Program-made: the position numbers and the translations under genes
Origin: Gemmatimonadales bacterium
GTDB lineage: Bacteria > Gemmatimonadota > Gemmatimonadetes > Longimicrobiales > Gaopeijiaceae
Reading direction: 5' to 3'
NCBI GenBank assembly: GCA_007695195.1
Contig: REEG01000140.1
Span: forward strand, 62,001-126,000
DNA: 64,000 nt
Part shown: positions 9,538 through 18,317 of the stretch, piece after piece
Position numbering within the stretch: the stretch's first letter is position 1
Layout: every line of letters begins with the position of its first letter
Notes under the pieces: model-generated
Told to the model about the DNA's origin: nothing
Seen by the model: only the letters and a program-made list of their open reading frames with translations
Databases searched by the model: none

Positions 9538-10120
9538 CAGCGAAACGTGCGAAGCGCGCCACCTCGATCTTCTCGCCTGTCTTGGCGGAAACCGTGGTGA
9601 TGAGGTCCTCGATGGTGTGATTGGGATCCTTGACGAACGGCTGCTTCATGAGCGTATGGTCCTCAAAGAACTTCCGGAGCTTCCCCTCGACGATCTTTTC
9701 CTGGATATGCTCGGGCTTCCCCTCTTCCCGCACCTGCTCAAGGTAGACCTGCCGCTCCCGCTCCACCACCTCGGCATCGAGATCCGAATCTCGGATGGCC
9801 AGGGGATTGCTTGCGGCAACGTGCATGGCCAGATCCCGGGCCAGGTCCTGGAAATCCTCCGTGTTGGCCACGAAATCGGTCTCGCAGTTGAGTTCCACCA
9901 GGACGCCGATCCGACCCCCGTGGTGGATGTAGTAGCCTACGGTGCCCTCATTGGCAGCCTTCTCGGCCCGCTTGGCGGCCTTGGCCGCTCCCCGGCTGCG
10001 GAGGAAGTCGATGGCGGCTTCCATATCGCCCCCGGTTTCTTCCAGAGCCTTCTTGCACTCCAGCATCCCTGCTCCGGTGCGATCCCGCAGCTGCTTCACA
10101 TCCTTGGCGCTCACACTCAT
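9518..10120 (-). CDS. tsf: Elongation factor Ts (short form)
   Basis: Guanine-nucleotide exchange factor for EF-Tu. The N-terminal UBA-like domain ([16 protein letters not shown], about 9-24) is followed by the core with [13 protein letters not shown], which contacts EF-Tu. At 200 residues it is a short Thermus-like form with one core subdomain instead of the 280-residue E. coli form. The ATG at 10120 gives [11 protein letters not shown]. It is separated from rpsB by 132 bases that hold a strong intrinsic terminator, and it overlaps pyrH downstream. Confidence 0.93.
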   Translation of the reverse strand: MSVSAKDVKQLRDRTGAGMLECKKALEETGGDMEAAIDFLRSRGAAKAAKRAEKAANEGTVGYYIHHGGRIGVLVELNCETDFVANTEDFQDLARDLAMHVAASNPLAIRDSDLDAEVVERERQVYLEQVREEGKPEHIQEKIVEGKLRKFFEDHTLMKQPFVKDPNHTIEDLITTVSAKTGEKIEVARFARFAVGEGSN

Positions 10121-10158
10121 GGTGCCCGGTACCTCGTGGAAAGGTGCTTGATGATCAG

Positions 10159-10224
10159 AAAAAGAGGCGGTCCGTCGAGGCCCCTTCCGGATGGACCGGA
10201 AGGGGCCTCGACGGCGGCCGCCTC
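10159..10224 (-). terminator. Strong intrinsic terminator/attenuator between rpsB and tsf
   Basis: Read on the minus strand, a perfect 19-bp stem (10172-10190 with 10196-10214) closes a 5-base loop. It is extended by a second 7-bp stem (GAGGCGG, 10218-10224, with CCGCCTC, 10164-10170) across a small 3-by-1 internal loop. Five U residues follow at once (A run 10159-10163 on the plus strand). It lies 29 bases past the rpsB stop and 38 bases before tsf, so it should cut or limit read-through into tsf-pyrH-frr. Confidence 0.85.
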
Positions 10225-10252
10225 GTAGATGCTTCGGACCCAACTGCGGAGA

Positions 10253-11332
10253 TCAGTCCCCGCTCCGCTCCTCGTCGGTGGATTCCGAAGCTCCGGCGGC
10301 TGACGAGGCTCCGTTTTTGGCCTTCCCCTCGTCTGCGTCTCCGAGTGGCCGCGGCGGGGCGGCGGAGGGCTTGGACGGGGGAGCAGCGGCCTCCTTGGCT
10401 TCCGTCCCGGCGCTGGAAGCCTCCGGGGCGGGCGCGTCGCCGGCCGAGGCCCCGGACGACTCATCGGCCCCCGCCTTTTCATCACCCTTGATCTGGGCGA
10501 TAACCTCGGGGATCGGCCGTCGGCGACGGCGAATCCGACGGCGGGCCACATCGGCGGCAGCCGTCTTCTCACCGGTCTCCGTGGAGTACGTGGTAGCCTC
10601 GGACTCCACCACCTTGCGCCGATCGTCTTCAGGGATCTCTCGCCGGGCGGAGAGGATCGCGTCGGCGATGGAGCGGGCGATGAGCGTGACAGCGCGGATG
10701 GCGTCGTCGTTCCCGGGAATCGGGTAATCGATGAGATCCGGGTCGGCGTTGGTATCCGTGATGGCGATCACCGGAATGCCCAGGCGATTCGCCTCGCGCA
10801 CGGCGATACCCTCGCGCTTGGCGTCCACCACGAAGAGCGCCGCCGGAACCCGGGACATGTCCTTCACACCGGAAAAATACTTATCCAGCTTCAGCCGCTC
10901 TCGGTCGAGGAGAAGCTGCTCCTTCTTCGTGTAGAACTCGAAGGCATTCTCCTCCTGACCGCGCTCCAACTCCTTGAGCCGCCGAATCTGTTGGCGGATC
11001 GTCTGGAAGTTGGTCATCATTCCGCCCAGCCAACGCTCGGTGACGTAGAAGGCGCCGCATCGCTCAGCCTCTTCTTCGATGATGCCGCGAAGCTGAGGCT
11101 TCGTGCACACGAAGAGTAGGCGCTCTCCCTTGATGACCTTGCTCCGCGCGAGGTCCTCCGCGGCCCGAAGACGGTCCACCGTCTTGCGAAGGTCGATGAT
11201 GTGGATCCCGTTGCGCTCCGTGAAGATGTACTTACGCATCTTCGGATTCCAACGGCGGGTCTGGTGCCCGAAATGAACTCCTGCCTGCAGGAGGTCGTTC
11301 AGGCCCACTTCAGGATTCTGCTGCTGCTCCAT
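10253..11332 (-). CDS. rpsB: 30S ribosomal protein uS2 with long C-terminal tail
   Basis: Ribosomal protein S2. Core motifs are LLQAGVHFGHQTRRWNPKM (about 12-30), LFVCTKPQL, RWLGGMMTNF and PVIAITDTNADPD, followed by DYPIPGNDDAIRA. The core ends near residue 235. A tail of roughly 110 residues follows: first a basic patch RRRIRRRRRP, then an Ala/Pro/Glu/Ser-rich stretch, giving 359 residues against about 240-260 in most bacteria. The ATG at 11332 gives MEQQQNPEVG; an upstream in-frame ATG at 11362 would overlap rpsI by 4 bases and add unconserved residues. Confidence 0.93.
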   Translation of the reverse strand: MEQQQNPEVGLNDLLQAGVHFGHQTRRWNPKMRKYIFTERNGIHIIDLRKTVDRLRAAEDLARSKVIKGERLLFVCTKPQLRGIIEEEAERCGAFYVTERWLGGMMTNFQTIRQQIRRLKELERGQEENAFEFYTKKEQLLLDRERLKLDKYFSGVKDMSRVPAALFVVDAKREGIAVREANRLGIPVIAITDTNADPDLIDYPIPGNDDAIRAVTLIARSIADAILSARREIPEDDRRKVVESEATTYSTETGEKTAAADVARRRIRRRRRPIPEVIAQIKGDEKAGADESSGASAGDAPAPEASSAGTEAKEAAAPPSKPSAAPPRPLGDADEGKAKNGASSAAGASESTDEERSGD

Positions 11333-11358
11333 ACTGGACGAGGTCCTGGGAGAGGGGA

Positions 11359-11757
11359 TCAACGCTTCGAGAACTGGAACTTCTTGCGAGCCTTCGGCTG
11401 ACCCGGCTTTTTTCGCTCGACCTTCCGCGAATCACGGGTAAGAAGGCCGCCACGACGGAGGGGCGAACGGAACTCCTCATCCTGCTTCACCAGGGCCCGG
11501 GCCACGCCCAGACGGACCGCGTCAGCCTGACCCGTGATGCCTCCGCCGGTGACCCGGACGATCACGTCGTACCGGCCGTCGGTCTCGGTGATCTTGAGCG
11601 CTTCCTCGGCCCGCTTCCGGTGGAAGAGGCGGGGGAAGTATTCGGTGAGCGAGCGGCCGTTGATGGACCACTCACCCTCGCCTGGGCGAAGGGTCACACG
11701 GGCCGAGCTGGTCTTGCGCCGGCCGACGGCCTTGATCTGTTCGGTGGACTGCGCCAT
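11359..11757 (-). CDS. rpsI: 30S ribosomal protein uS9
   Basis: Ribosomal protein S9 at normal length (132 residues). AVGRRKTSSARV (about 10-21), GGGITGQADAVRLGVARAL (about 71-89) and the C-terminal KKPGQPKARKKFQFSKR are family hallmarks, and the terminal Lys-Arg reaches the P-site tRNA. It is second in the rplM-rpsI-rpsB run, 41 bases after rplM and 26 before rpsB. Confidence 0.96.
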   Translation of the reverse strand: MAQSTEQIKAVGRRKTSSARVTLRPGEGEWSINGRSLTEYFPRLFHRKRAEEALKITETDGRYDVIVRVTGGGITGQADAVRLGVARALVKQDEEFRSPLRRGGLLTRDSRKVERKKPGQPKARKKFQFSKR

Positions 11758-11798
11758 GCGGCTTCCGACTCCGTTGGAATTCCTTCGAGGGTGAACGC

Positions 11799-12227
11799 TC
11801 AGAGATCCAGGGGCTGCGGCTGCTGCCCCTGATGCGGGTGGACATCGCCGGCGTAGACCTTGAGCTTGGTCCGCATCTGTCGCCCGAGGGCGTTCTTGGG
11901 AAGCATCCCCTTCACCGCCCGCTCAATGACCCATTCAGGCTTCCGGGCCAGCATGGTCTTGAAGGGGATGTGCTTTTCCCCACCCATGTAGCCGGAGTGC
12001 TTGAAGTAGGTCTTCTGATCCGCCTTGTTGCCGGTCAGGATGATCTGGGACGCATTCAGCACCACCACGTAGTCCCCCGTATCCAGATGGGGCGTGTAGA
12101 TGGGCTTGTGCTTCCCCCGGAGGATCCGTGCCACCTCGGTGGCGAGGCGGCCGAGGGGCTTGCCGGCGGCGTCAACCACCCACCACCGCCGTTCAATGTC
12201 GTTTGCTTTCGGAGTCAGGGTCTTCAT
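11799..12227 (-). CDS. rplM: 50S ribosomal protein uL13
   Basis: Ribosomal protein L13, 142 residues. [16 protein letters not shown] (about 15-30), [21 protein letters not shown] and the C-terminal [16 protein letters not shown] are typical. It is the first gene after the promoter at 12273-12301, with a leader of about 39 bases, and heads the ribosomal and translation-factor operon. Confidence 0.96.
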   Translation of the reverse strand: MKTLTPKANDIERRWWVVDAAGKPLGRLATEVARILRGKHKPIYTPHLDTGDYVVVLNASQIILTGNKADQKTYFKHSGYMGGEKHIPFKTMLARKPEWVIERAVKGMLPKNALGRQMRTKLKVYAGDVHPHQGQQPQPLDL

Positions 12228-12272
12228 ACATCCCGTGGGGTCACACTTGGCCAGATAAAGACAGAGCTTTGA

Positions 12273-12301
12273 AAAGTAGGCCAGGACTGGGGGGGTGTCA
12301 A
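12273..12301 (-). promoter_or_regulatory. Sigma-70 promoter for rplM-rpsI-rpsB
   Basis: On the minus strand the -35 box is a perfect TTGACA (plus-strand 12296-12301). It is followed by exactly 17 bases and the -10 box TACTTT (plus-strand 12273-12278). Transcription should begin near 12266, about 39 bases before the rplM ATG. This is the best consensus match noticed in the window. Confidence 0.75.
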
Positions 12302-12357
12302 CGGGTGGGCCCTACCGGGGACGGGGGCGCCGGGAAGTTGGCAGGCACCCGCAGAGA

Positions 12358-13212
12358 TCAGGGATTGAAGGTTCCGAGGAAGCGGGAACGAGAGGCGTGA
12401 CGAAGACGCTGTAGCGCCTTTTCCTTGATCTGACGCACCCGTTCCCGGGTGATGTCCAGGAGCGAACCGATCTCCTCCAGGGTCATGGGTTCCTGGTCAT
12501 CCAAACCGAAGTAGAGGCGGAGAACCTTGGCCTCCCGCTCCTTGAGGCTCGCCAGGGCGCCGTCCACCGTTTCCCGGAGGGCCTGGTCAAAGGCCCCGTT
12601 CTCCGGGTCCGGCGCGAACTGGTCCGGCAGGTAGTCCAGTAGACGATTGTCCTCACCGGGTGCGGTGGGCGCGTCGAGGGACAGATGGGACTGGGAGATG
12701 GCAAGGGTGGCTTCGACCTCTTCTTCGCTCACGTCCAGATCCTGTGCCAACTCCTGGACCGTGGGTTCCCGCCCCAGCTCCTGGAGTAGGGCGGAAGACC
12801 GTCGCCCGATCCGGTGCAACGCACCGGCGCGGTTCAGGGGCACCCGAACGATCCGGCTCTGCTCAGCCAGGGCCTGGAGGATGGCCTGTCGAATCCACCA
12901 GACGGCGTAGGAGATGAACTTGATGCCCTTCGTCTCGTCGAACCGATGGGCCGCCCGGATAAGACCCACATTTCCTTCGTTGATGAGATCCGAAAGGAGT
13001 ACGCCTTGGTTCTGGTACTTCTTGGCTACGGAAACCACGAAACGGAGGTTCGCCCGGACAAGCTGTTCCAGGCAATCCTCTTCACCGGCACGGATGCCCC
13101 GCGCCAGTCGGGCTTCCTCTTCGCGGTCGATGAGAGGATAGTCACTGATCTCCCTGAGGTACCGGTCGAGAGATCCATCCTTCTTGAGGGTCCGGCGAGG
13201 AGATGGGCTCAT
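12358..13212 (-). CDS. Sigma-70 family RNA polymerase sigma factor, short RpoD type
   Basis: Regions 1.2 to 4 are present: DSLDRY-like start, DLINEGNVGLIRAAHRFD (region 2.1-2.2), YAVWWIRQAILQALAEQSR (2.3-2.4), region 3 around 150-200, and region 4.2 LLDITRERVRQIKEKALQR at about 253-271. The acidic region 1.1 and the non-conserved insert of classic RpoD are missing, so the protein is only 284 residues. It could be the housekeeping factor in reduced form or a group 2 (RpoS-like) factor; the sequence alone does not settle this. It is transcribed separately, 130 bases upstream of rplM. Confidence 0.9.
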   Translation of the reverse strand: MSPSPRRTLKKDGSLDRYLREISDYPLIDREEEARLARGIRAGEEDCLEQLVRANLRFVVSVAKKYQNQGVLLSDLINEGNVGLIRAAHRFDETKGIKFISYAVWWIRQAILQALAEQSRIVRVPLNRAGALHRIGRRSSALLQELGREPTVQELAQDLDVSEEEVEATLAISQSHLSLDAPTAPGEDNRLLDYLPDQFAPDPENGAFDQALRETVDGALASLKEREAKVLRLYFGLDDQEPMTLEEIGSLLDITRERVRQIKEKALQRLRHASRSRFLGTFNP

Positions 13213-13380
13213 TGTCGCGTCGTGAAGGGCGTCGTGACCGTCTGACCATCTGGAGTCCGGAGCGGGCGCCGACGCGCCGTTGTCCTCTTCGCTCCGGAAA
13301 TCATGATGGGCTCATGGACGGGTACGGCGCAACTCCCCCCCCCTACCGAACCGAACCCGGGCCAAGTGGGAACCGGGACG

Positions 13381-14097
13381 TCACCGGATCCGGCCTCCGA
13401 TCCGCTCCCAGCGGACCTCGCGGAGCCATCCAAGCCCAGGGGTGAGACCGGGGCTCGACGAGTAATAAACGATCCAGGGACGGCCCTTGATGTCCTCTCG
13501 TTGGACCAGGCCCCAGTAGCGGGAGTCTTCACTGTTGTCGCGGTTGTCGCCAAGGACGAAGTACCGTTCCAATGGGATGACGATGGGTCCCCAGTTGTCC
13601 CGTGACGGACGGTAGCGTCCGGGACGAGGCCCCTCCACAAGGAAACGTGACTGCCAGGCCATGGAAGGGTGCACGGCGTCCCCATCCGTGTCCGAATGGC
13701 GCACGTAGGGTTCATACACGGGTTCGCCGTTCAGGAAGAGTTGCTTGTCCCGCATCTTCAGCGTGTCCCCCGGCATTCCCACCAGGCGCTTCACATAATG
13801 CTTGGCCGGTTCGTGGGGCGGATGGAAGACGATGACCTCTCCGCGCTCCGGAGCGGCTAGAGCCGGGAGCGCCATGCCCACAACCGGGATCTCCGCTCCA
13901 TAGACAGCCTTGTTCACAAGGAGGAAGTCGCCCGCCAGAAGGGTGGCTTCCATGGAAGAGGTGGGAATCTTGAAGGCCTCCACCACAAGGGTGCGGACCG
14001 CCACCAGAATGAGCACCGCCACCACCACGGACCGAAGAACCTCGAGGATGGAACGAAGCCACCGGGGGGAAGGCCGTCGGGGCGGGGTCTCATGCAT
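13381..14097 (-). CDS. lepB: Signal peptidase I
   Basis: Removes signal peptides from exported proteins on the outer face of the inner membrane. There is one N-terminal transmembrane segment (about 18-36). The catalytic Ser48 lies in IPTSSMEATLLAGD, the catalytic Lys103 in YVKRLVGMPGD, and box E is GDNRDNSEDSRYWG. The ATG at 14097 gives 238 residues; the open frame above it to 14286 is unconserved. It lies downstream of the NtrX-like gene with a 124-base gap in which I see no clear site. Confidence 0.93.
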   Translation of the reverse strand: MHETPPRRPSPRWLRSILEVLRSVVVAVLILVAVRTLVVEAFKIPTSSMEATLLAGDFLLVNKAVYGAEIPVVGMALPALAAPERGEVIVFHPPHEPAKHYVKRLVGMPGDTLKMRDKQLFLNGEPVYEPYVRHSDTDGDAVHPSMAWQSRFLVEGPRPGRYRPSRDNWGPIVIPLERYFVLGDNRDNSEDSRYWGLVQREDIKGRPWIVYYSSSPGLTPGLGWLREVRWERIGGRIR

Positions 14098-14221
14098 GGC
14101 GGTTCCGGCAGGGGTGGAAACACAGGGCCCGTGGCCGTTTTCACATGGCACCGGACCGAACAACCAACGGCCTGTGAAGGGTACCCAGCGCCGACGGCAC
14201 CCGTTCCCGGGAGCCCTGCAC

Positions 14222-15583
14222 TCAGTCCTCGCGCTGCAGTCCGTACTTGTCGATCTTCTTGTAGACGTTGGACCGCGGCATCTCAAGCGCCCGCGCTGTT
14301 TCCGAGACGTTCCAGTCGTGCTCCCTCAGCTTCTGCAGGAGGAAGGCGCGCTCGGCACGCTCGCGGAATTCGGCGAAGGTCGAAGCCCGGAGAAGCTCGG
14401 CGCCCAGGGCGTTACCACCGGCACCCTGCCCCACCAGCGCAGCCACATCGTCGGCCGTAATGCCGTCGTGAGGCGCCAGGATGAGCAGGCGCTCCACCGT
14501 ATTGCGCAGCTCCCGGACATTGCCCGGCCACTCCAGCGCCTGGAGCCTCGCGACGGCCTCCGCGCTGAAGGTGCGGGCCGGGAGGCCGTCCCTGCGGGAC
14601 ATCTGGTCCACGAAGTGCTGGATCAGCATGGGAATGTCGTCCCGTCGCTCCCGGAGCGGCGGAAGGTGGATGGGCACGACGTTGAGGCGATAGAAGAGGT
14701 CTTCCCGGAAGCGGCCCTCCCCGATCTCCTCAACCAGCTCCTTGTTGGTAGCGGCGATGACCCGCACATCAACGCTCCTGGGCTTCTGCCCTCCCACGCG
14801 CGTGACCTTCCCCTCTTCCAGCGCCCGGAGCACCTTGGCCTGTGCCGCCAGGGCCATGTCCCCGATCTCATCCAGGAAGAGGGTGCCCCCATCGGCCTGC
14901 TCGAACTTCCCAGGTCGATCCTGCACCGCCCCGGTGAAGGACCCCTTCATGTGGCCGAAGAGTTCACTTTCGATGAGTTCACCCGGGATGGCGGCGCAGT
15001 TCACCTCCACAAAGGCGCAATCCTTCCTGGGGGAAATGGCGTGGAGGGCCCGCGCCACCAGTTCCTTTCCGGTGCCGTTCTCTCCGGTGATGAGAACCCG
15101 CGAGTCGGTGGGTCCCACCCGTTCCACCCGGTCCAGGACCTGCCGGATCTGGTAGGACGCGCCCACAATGGCGTGGCGCGACTCTACCTGGGACCGTAAG
15201 GCAGCCACCGATTGCGCCAGTCCCTTGACCTCCAGCGCATTTCGGAGGGTCAGGAGAAGTCGATCAGAATCCAGGGGCTTCTCCAGAAAGTCGAAGGCGC
15301 CCTTCCGGGTGGCCTCCACCGCCGTGTCGATGGTTCCATGTCCGGAGATCATCACCACCTGCAGTTCAGGACGGTCCCGTCGCAGGGTCTCAAGAAGCTC
15401 GATGCCGTCCTGACCCGGCATCTTCACATCCAGGAAGGCGACATCCACGGGGCCCTCCTGCAGGAGGGTGAGCGCCTGCGTCGCCGAACCCGCCTCCTCC
15501 ACCTCGTGGCCCTCATACTCGAAGAGCTGGCGTAGGATGGACCGGATGGGCTCTTCGTCGTCCACGATCAGGATTTTGGCCAT
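14222..15583 (-). CDS. Sigma-54-dependent response regulator, NtrX/NtrC type
   Basis: The receiver domain at residues 1-120 has D9, D10 and phospho-acceptor D52 (FLDVKMPG). Its alpha-4 region GAFDFLEKPLDSDRLLLTL resembles NtrX. The AAA+ domain (about 140-370) has Walker A GENGTGKE, the sigma-54 contact loop GSFTGA (the NtrX-style form of GAFTGA) and Walker B TLFLDEIGD. A Fis-type helix-turn-helix (NVSETARALEMPRSNVYKKI) ends the 453-residue protein. No kinase is adjacent; a NtrY-like kinase at 35009-39085 is a candidate partner. Confidence 0.92.
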   Translation of the reverse strand: MAKILIVDDEEPIRSILRQLFEYEGHEVEEAGSATQALTLLQEGPVDVAFLDVKMPGQDGIELLETLRRDRPELQVVMISGHGTIDTAVEATRKGAFDFLEKPLDSDRLLLTLRNALEVKGLAQSVAALRSQVESRHAIVGASYQIRQVLDRVERVGPTDSRVLITGENGTGKELVARALHAISPRKDCAFVEVNCAAIPGELIESELFGHMKGSFTGAVQDRPGKFEQADGGTLFLDEIGDMALAAQAKVLRALEEGKVTRVGGQKPRSVDVRVIAATNKELVEEIGEGRFREDLFYRLNVVPIHLPPLRERRDDIPMLIQHFVDQMSRRDGLPARTFSAEAVARLQALEWPGNVRELRNTVERLLILAPHDGITADDVAALVGQGAGGNALGAELLRASTFAEFRERAERAFLLQKLREHDWNVSETARALEMPRSNVYKKIDKYGLQRED

Positions 15584-15719
15584 ACGATGCGTCTCGGGGG
15601 TCGGGGTCGGGCAATCTTGGAAGAGGAGAAGAGTCTGCGGAACCGGCTAATCTCGGAACGGTGGCGGCCGAGACGGCGGCCGGCGAGACGGGAGCGGAAG
15701 CAGGATCCCCGGGTCAAGG

Positions 15720-16370
15720 TCACGGTTCCCGCCGGAGGATCAGGAATCCACCGGATGCGTGCAAGGACTCGACTCCGGCCGGGAGGGGGAAGACCACCGA
15801 TCCCTCTGGAAGATCCGGCCCCCTCTCCAGGTTCAGAGCGGAGAGGATGGGGTCGTGGAAACGTCTCGGAACCGGCACACCGGCCACGTCCAGCCGCCGG
15901 ATCAGGAATACTCCCTGCCCGTCACGATCCGTGAGAATCCCACCGCGAACAGCCACGGTAACCGAGTCCGGGAGAACGTCCTGGATCCGGTCCAGTTCAG
16001 GCACCGCAGGTAGAAGGGAGCGAGCGACCCTGACCGAGGCCCGCACCTCCCCTCCTTCCACCTCCATGCGAGGAGCACTCAGGGACGGGGGGAGGAGAAC
16101 TTCGGCCCGATGGTGGAAGAGCGCCTCCGCCTCCATTCCTCCCATGAGAAACGGATCGACGCCTCCATGGGCGGTCACCCAAGCGGAGAGGTCGGCCCAC
16201 ACCTCCCGCCCCAGAGCGTCCAGGACCTCGGGCGAATGTCCCTCTTCCTGGAGCGGACGATGAGGAAGTCGCTCAGCCACCTCGGGTCCGAACCGCCAGG
16301 CTGCCCAGATCAGCATGACCAGGATAGCAAGGGCGAAGATTCGCCCCAGGCAACCGCCGAAGCACCCCAT
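15720..16370 (-). CDS. Hypothetical protein with N-terminal membrane anchor
   Basis: I do not recognise a family. The 216-residue protein opens with a Cys/Gly-rich start and one hydrophobic helix (IFALAILVMLIWAAWRFG, about 11-28), so the rest is probably periplasmic. The body alternates beta-like strands (EVRASVRVARSL, VTVAVRGGIL, GVFLIRRLDVAGVPV). The ATG at 16370 is 7 bases past the thpR stop, so it is probably co-transcribed with thpR. The frame continues above that ATG, but those codons overlap thpR. The 136 bases after its end (15584-15719) show nothing clear. Confidence 0.65.
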   Translation of the reverse strand: MGCFGGCLGRIFALAILVMLIWAAWRFGPEVAERLPHRPLQEEGHSPEVLDALGREVWADLSAWVTAHGGVDPFLMGGMEAEALFHHRAEVLLPPSLSAPRMEVEGGEVRASVRVARSLLPAVPELDRIQDVLPDSVTVAVRGGILTDRDGQGVFLIRRLDVAGVPVPRRFHDPILSALNLERGPDLPEGSVVFPLPAGVESLHASGGFLILRREP

Positions 16371-16377
16371 GGATCGC

Positions 16378-16953
16378 CTACTCTCCCGGGTCGGCCTCCA
16401 CCAGTGGATAGCTGTCGACCACCGAATACCGAACCCCTTCACGAAGCCGTTGACTTCGCATGAGGTCCACGGAGTCCACAGGGATGTCCCTGGTGAAGTC
16501 GAGACCGGCCGCCACATCATCCAGCCCCCGGAAAACGCCGGCGCCGAGCTCGTCGTCCACCCGTCCCAGAGTGACGTGGGGGTGGAACGCCCGGGTCTCC
16601 CTCTCGAAGCCGTGGCTGGTAAGCCCCCACTCCAGATCCTGCTTGAGACACCGCAGGGCCGGGGAGGGCTCGGCGCCAAGCCAGACCACCTGGGGTCGAC
16701 GGATGGTGGGAAAGGCGCCGAAGCCCTGGAGCCTGAGTGAAAAGGCCCGGGTCTGACCCGCAACCTTCCGAATCACCTTCTGGACCACAGGGATCATCTC
16801 GGAACGCGTGGGCCCCAGGAACTTGAGCGTCAGGTGGAAAAACTCCGGCTCGAGCCAACGCACCGGAAACCCGGCCTCACGGAGGGGATCCGCCGCGCTA
16901 TGGATCCGCCGGCGTTCTTCTTCGGGGAGGTTCAGGGCGATGAAGAGTCGCAT
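16378..16953 (-). CDS. thpR: RNA 2',3'-cyclic phosphodiesterase
   Basis: A 2H-phosphoesterase of the LigT/ThpR family that opens 2',3'-cyclic phosphates on RNA ends. Two HxTx motifs are present: HLTLKFLG at about residues 41-48 and HPHVTLGRV at about 125-133. The N terminus MRLFIALNLPEEERRRI is typical. Its length of 191 residues is normal. It is followed closely by the anchored hypothetical gene; the physiological RNA target is unknown. Confidence 0.88.
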   Translation of the reverse strand: MRLFIALNLPEEERRRIHSAADPLREAGFPVRWLEPEFFHLTLKFLGPTRSEMIPVVQKVIRKVAGQTRAFSLRLQGFGAFPTIRRPQVVWLGAEPSPALRCLKQDLEWGLTSHGFERETRAFHPHVTLGRVDDELGAGVFRGLDDVAAGLDFTRDIPVDSVDLMRSQRLREGVRYSVVDSYPLVEADPGE

Positions 16954-17013
16954 GGAGGTGTGGGCCCGGTTGGGGTAGCAGGGTGAAGGAGGGATTGGAG
17001 CCGAGGTTGGGGC

Positions 17014-18225
17014 TCAGCCCGGTGTGGTGGCAGACCCAACGGGAACCGGATGGGAACCGGTGACGGCGTCCAGGGCCTCCAGAGCCCGGTCCACATCCTC
17101 GTCGGACGATGCCCATCCCAGGGACAGGCGGAGAGCCCCGTCTGACGCCGAGCCCAACAGGCGGTGTGCCTCCGGGGCACAATGCAGTCCGGAACGGGCC
17201 ATGATCCCCCACCCCACCTCCAGTTCCCGTGCCAGCTCCGACGGAGAATGCGCTTGGGCCACCAGGGTCACCAGGGCGGCGCCGTCACCGGCGACCGGAG
17301 AGAGGACCCGAACGCCTGGAATGGCGCTCAACCCCTCCAGAAGCCGGTGCTTGAGCCGTATCTCGTGGGCATGGATCTGCTCCACCCCCTTCTCCAGCAC
17401 GAATTCGCACCCCGCAAGGAGCCCGGCCAGTCCCGGTGCGTTGGGTGTTCCAGCCTCCAGTCTGTCAGGAAGGGCGTCGGGCATCTCCCGGCGGGCCGAA
17501 TCCCCCCCGGTTCCTCCGGTAAGTAGGGGGCGCACCGACACCCCCTCCCGCACCCACAGGCCACCGGTGCCCTGGGGGCCCAGGAGTCCCTTGTGTCCGG
17601 TGAATGCCACCAGGTCGGCTCCGGCCTCGGCAGGGGACGTGGTGAGGTGGCCGGCCGACTGGGCGGCGTCCACAAGCACCAGCGCACCTCGCTCCCGCGC
17701 CAGGGCACACATCCGCTCCAGCGGCAGCGTGGTCCCCAGAACGTTGGACACATGATTCACCACCAGAAGGCGAGCCCCCTCCAGAAGCGACCCCAGCGCA
17801 TCGAGATCAACGGAACCGCCCGCGTCGCCCGGGACCATCCGGACATCCACGCCCCGGTCCCGGGCCAGGACATGGACAGGCCGGAGAACGGCGTTGTGAT
17901 CAAAGGGCGTCACCACGACCCGATCACCCTGTTCAAGAATCCCGTGAAGTGCAGTGTTCAGGGCGTGGGTCGCATTGGTCATGAAGGCGATTCGCCCGGG
18001 ATCGCCCGGCAATCCCAGGACCCGGGCCACCGCCCGTCGGCACCGAAAGGCGATTCGGGCAGAGGTCACAGATCGCCCGTAGCCACCTCGACCCGGTGAC
18101 GCACCCACGTCCTGAAGGAAATCGAACACGGCCCGGGCCACGCTGGGTGGCCGAATCGCTGATGTGGCGGCGTAATCCAGATAGTGCACCTTTCGCTCCC
18201 TGGCCTGGTCGGCGCTTTGCCCCAC
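17014..18225 (-). CDS. Class V cysteine desulfurase-like aminotransferase
   Basis: A PLP enzyme related to SufS/NifS, in the subgroup with the PGRGGYGRS segment near the N terminus (about 44-52). YLDYAAT marks the start of the fold, DAAQSAGHL holds the PLP-stacking Asp, and the PLP lysine is in FTGHKGLLGPQGTGGLW. The C-terminal SGLHCAPEAH carries the cysteine expected to receive persulfide sulfur. It likely mobilises sulfur from cysteine, but no Fe-S scaffold gene is nearby. A second, NifS-type desulfurase is at 41332-42528. Confidence 0.85.
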   Translation of the reverse strand: MGQSADQARERKVHYLDYAATSAIRPPSVARAVFDFLQDVGASPGRGGYGRSVTSARIAFRCRRAVARVLGLPGDPGRIAFMTNATHALNTALHGILEQGDRVVVTPFDHNAVLRPVHVLARDRGVDVRMVPGDAGGSVDLDALGSLLEGARLLVVNHVSNVLGTTLPLERMCALARERGALVLVDAAQSAGHLTTSPAEAGADLVAFTGHKGLLGPQGTGGLWVREGVSVRPLLTGGTGGDSARREMPDALPDRLEAGTPNAPGLAGLLAGCEFVLEKGVEQIHAHEIRLKHRLLEGLSAIPGVRVLSPVAGDGAALVTLVAQAHSPSELARELEVGWGIMARSGLHCAPEAHRLLGSASDGALRLSLGWASSDEDVDRALEALDAVTGSHPVPVGSATTPG

Positions 18226-18317
18226 CGGAATCTTCGGCGCCCCTCACGGAAGCCACCGGATCCCCGTCGAGCACATCATCCTCGGAGACGGTTCAAGCTA
18301 CGAGGAGAGGCGGGAGG

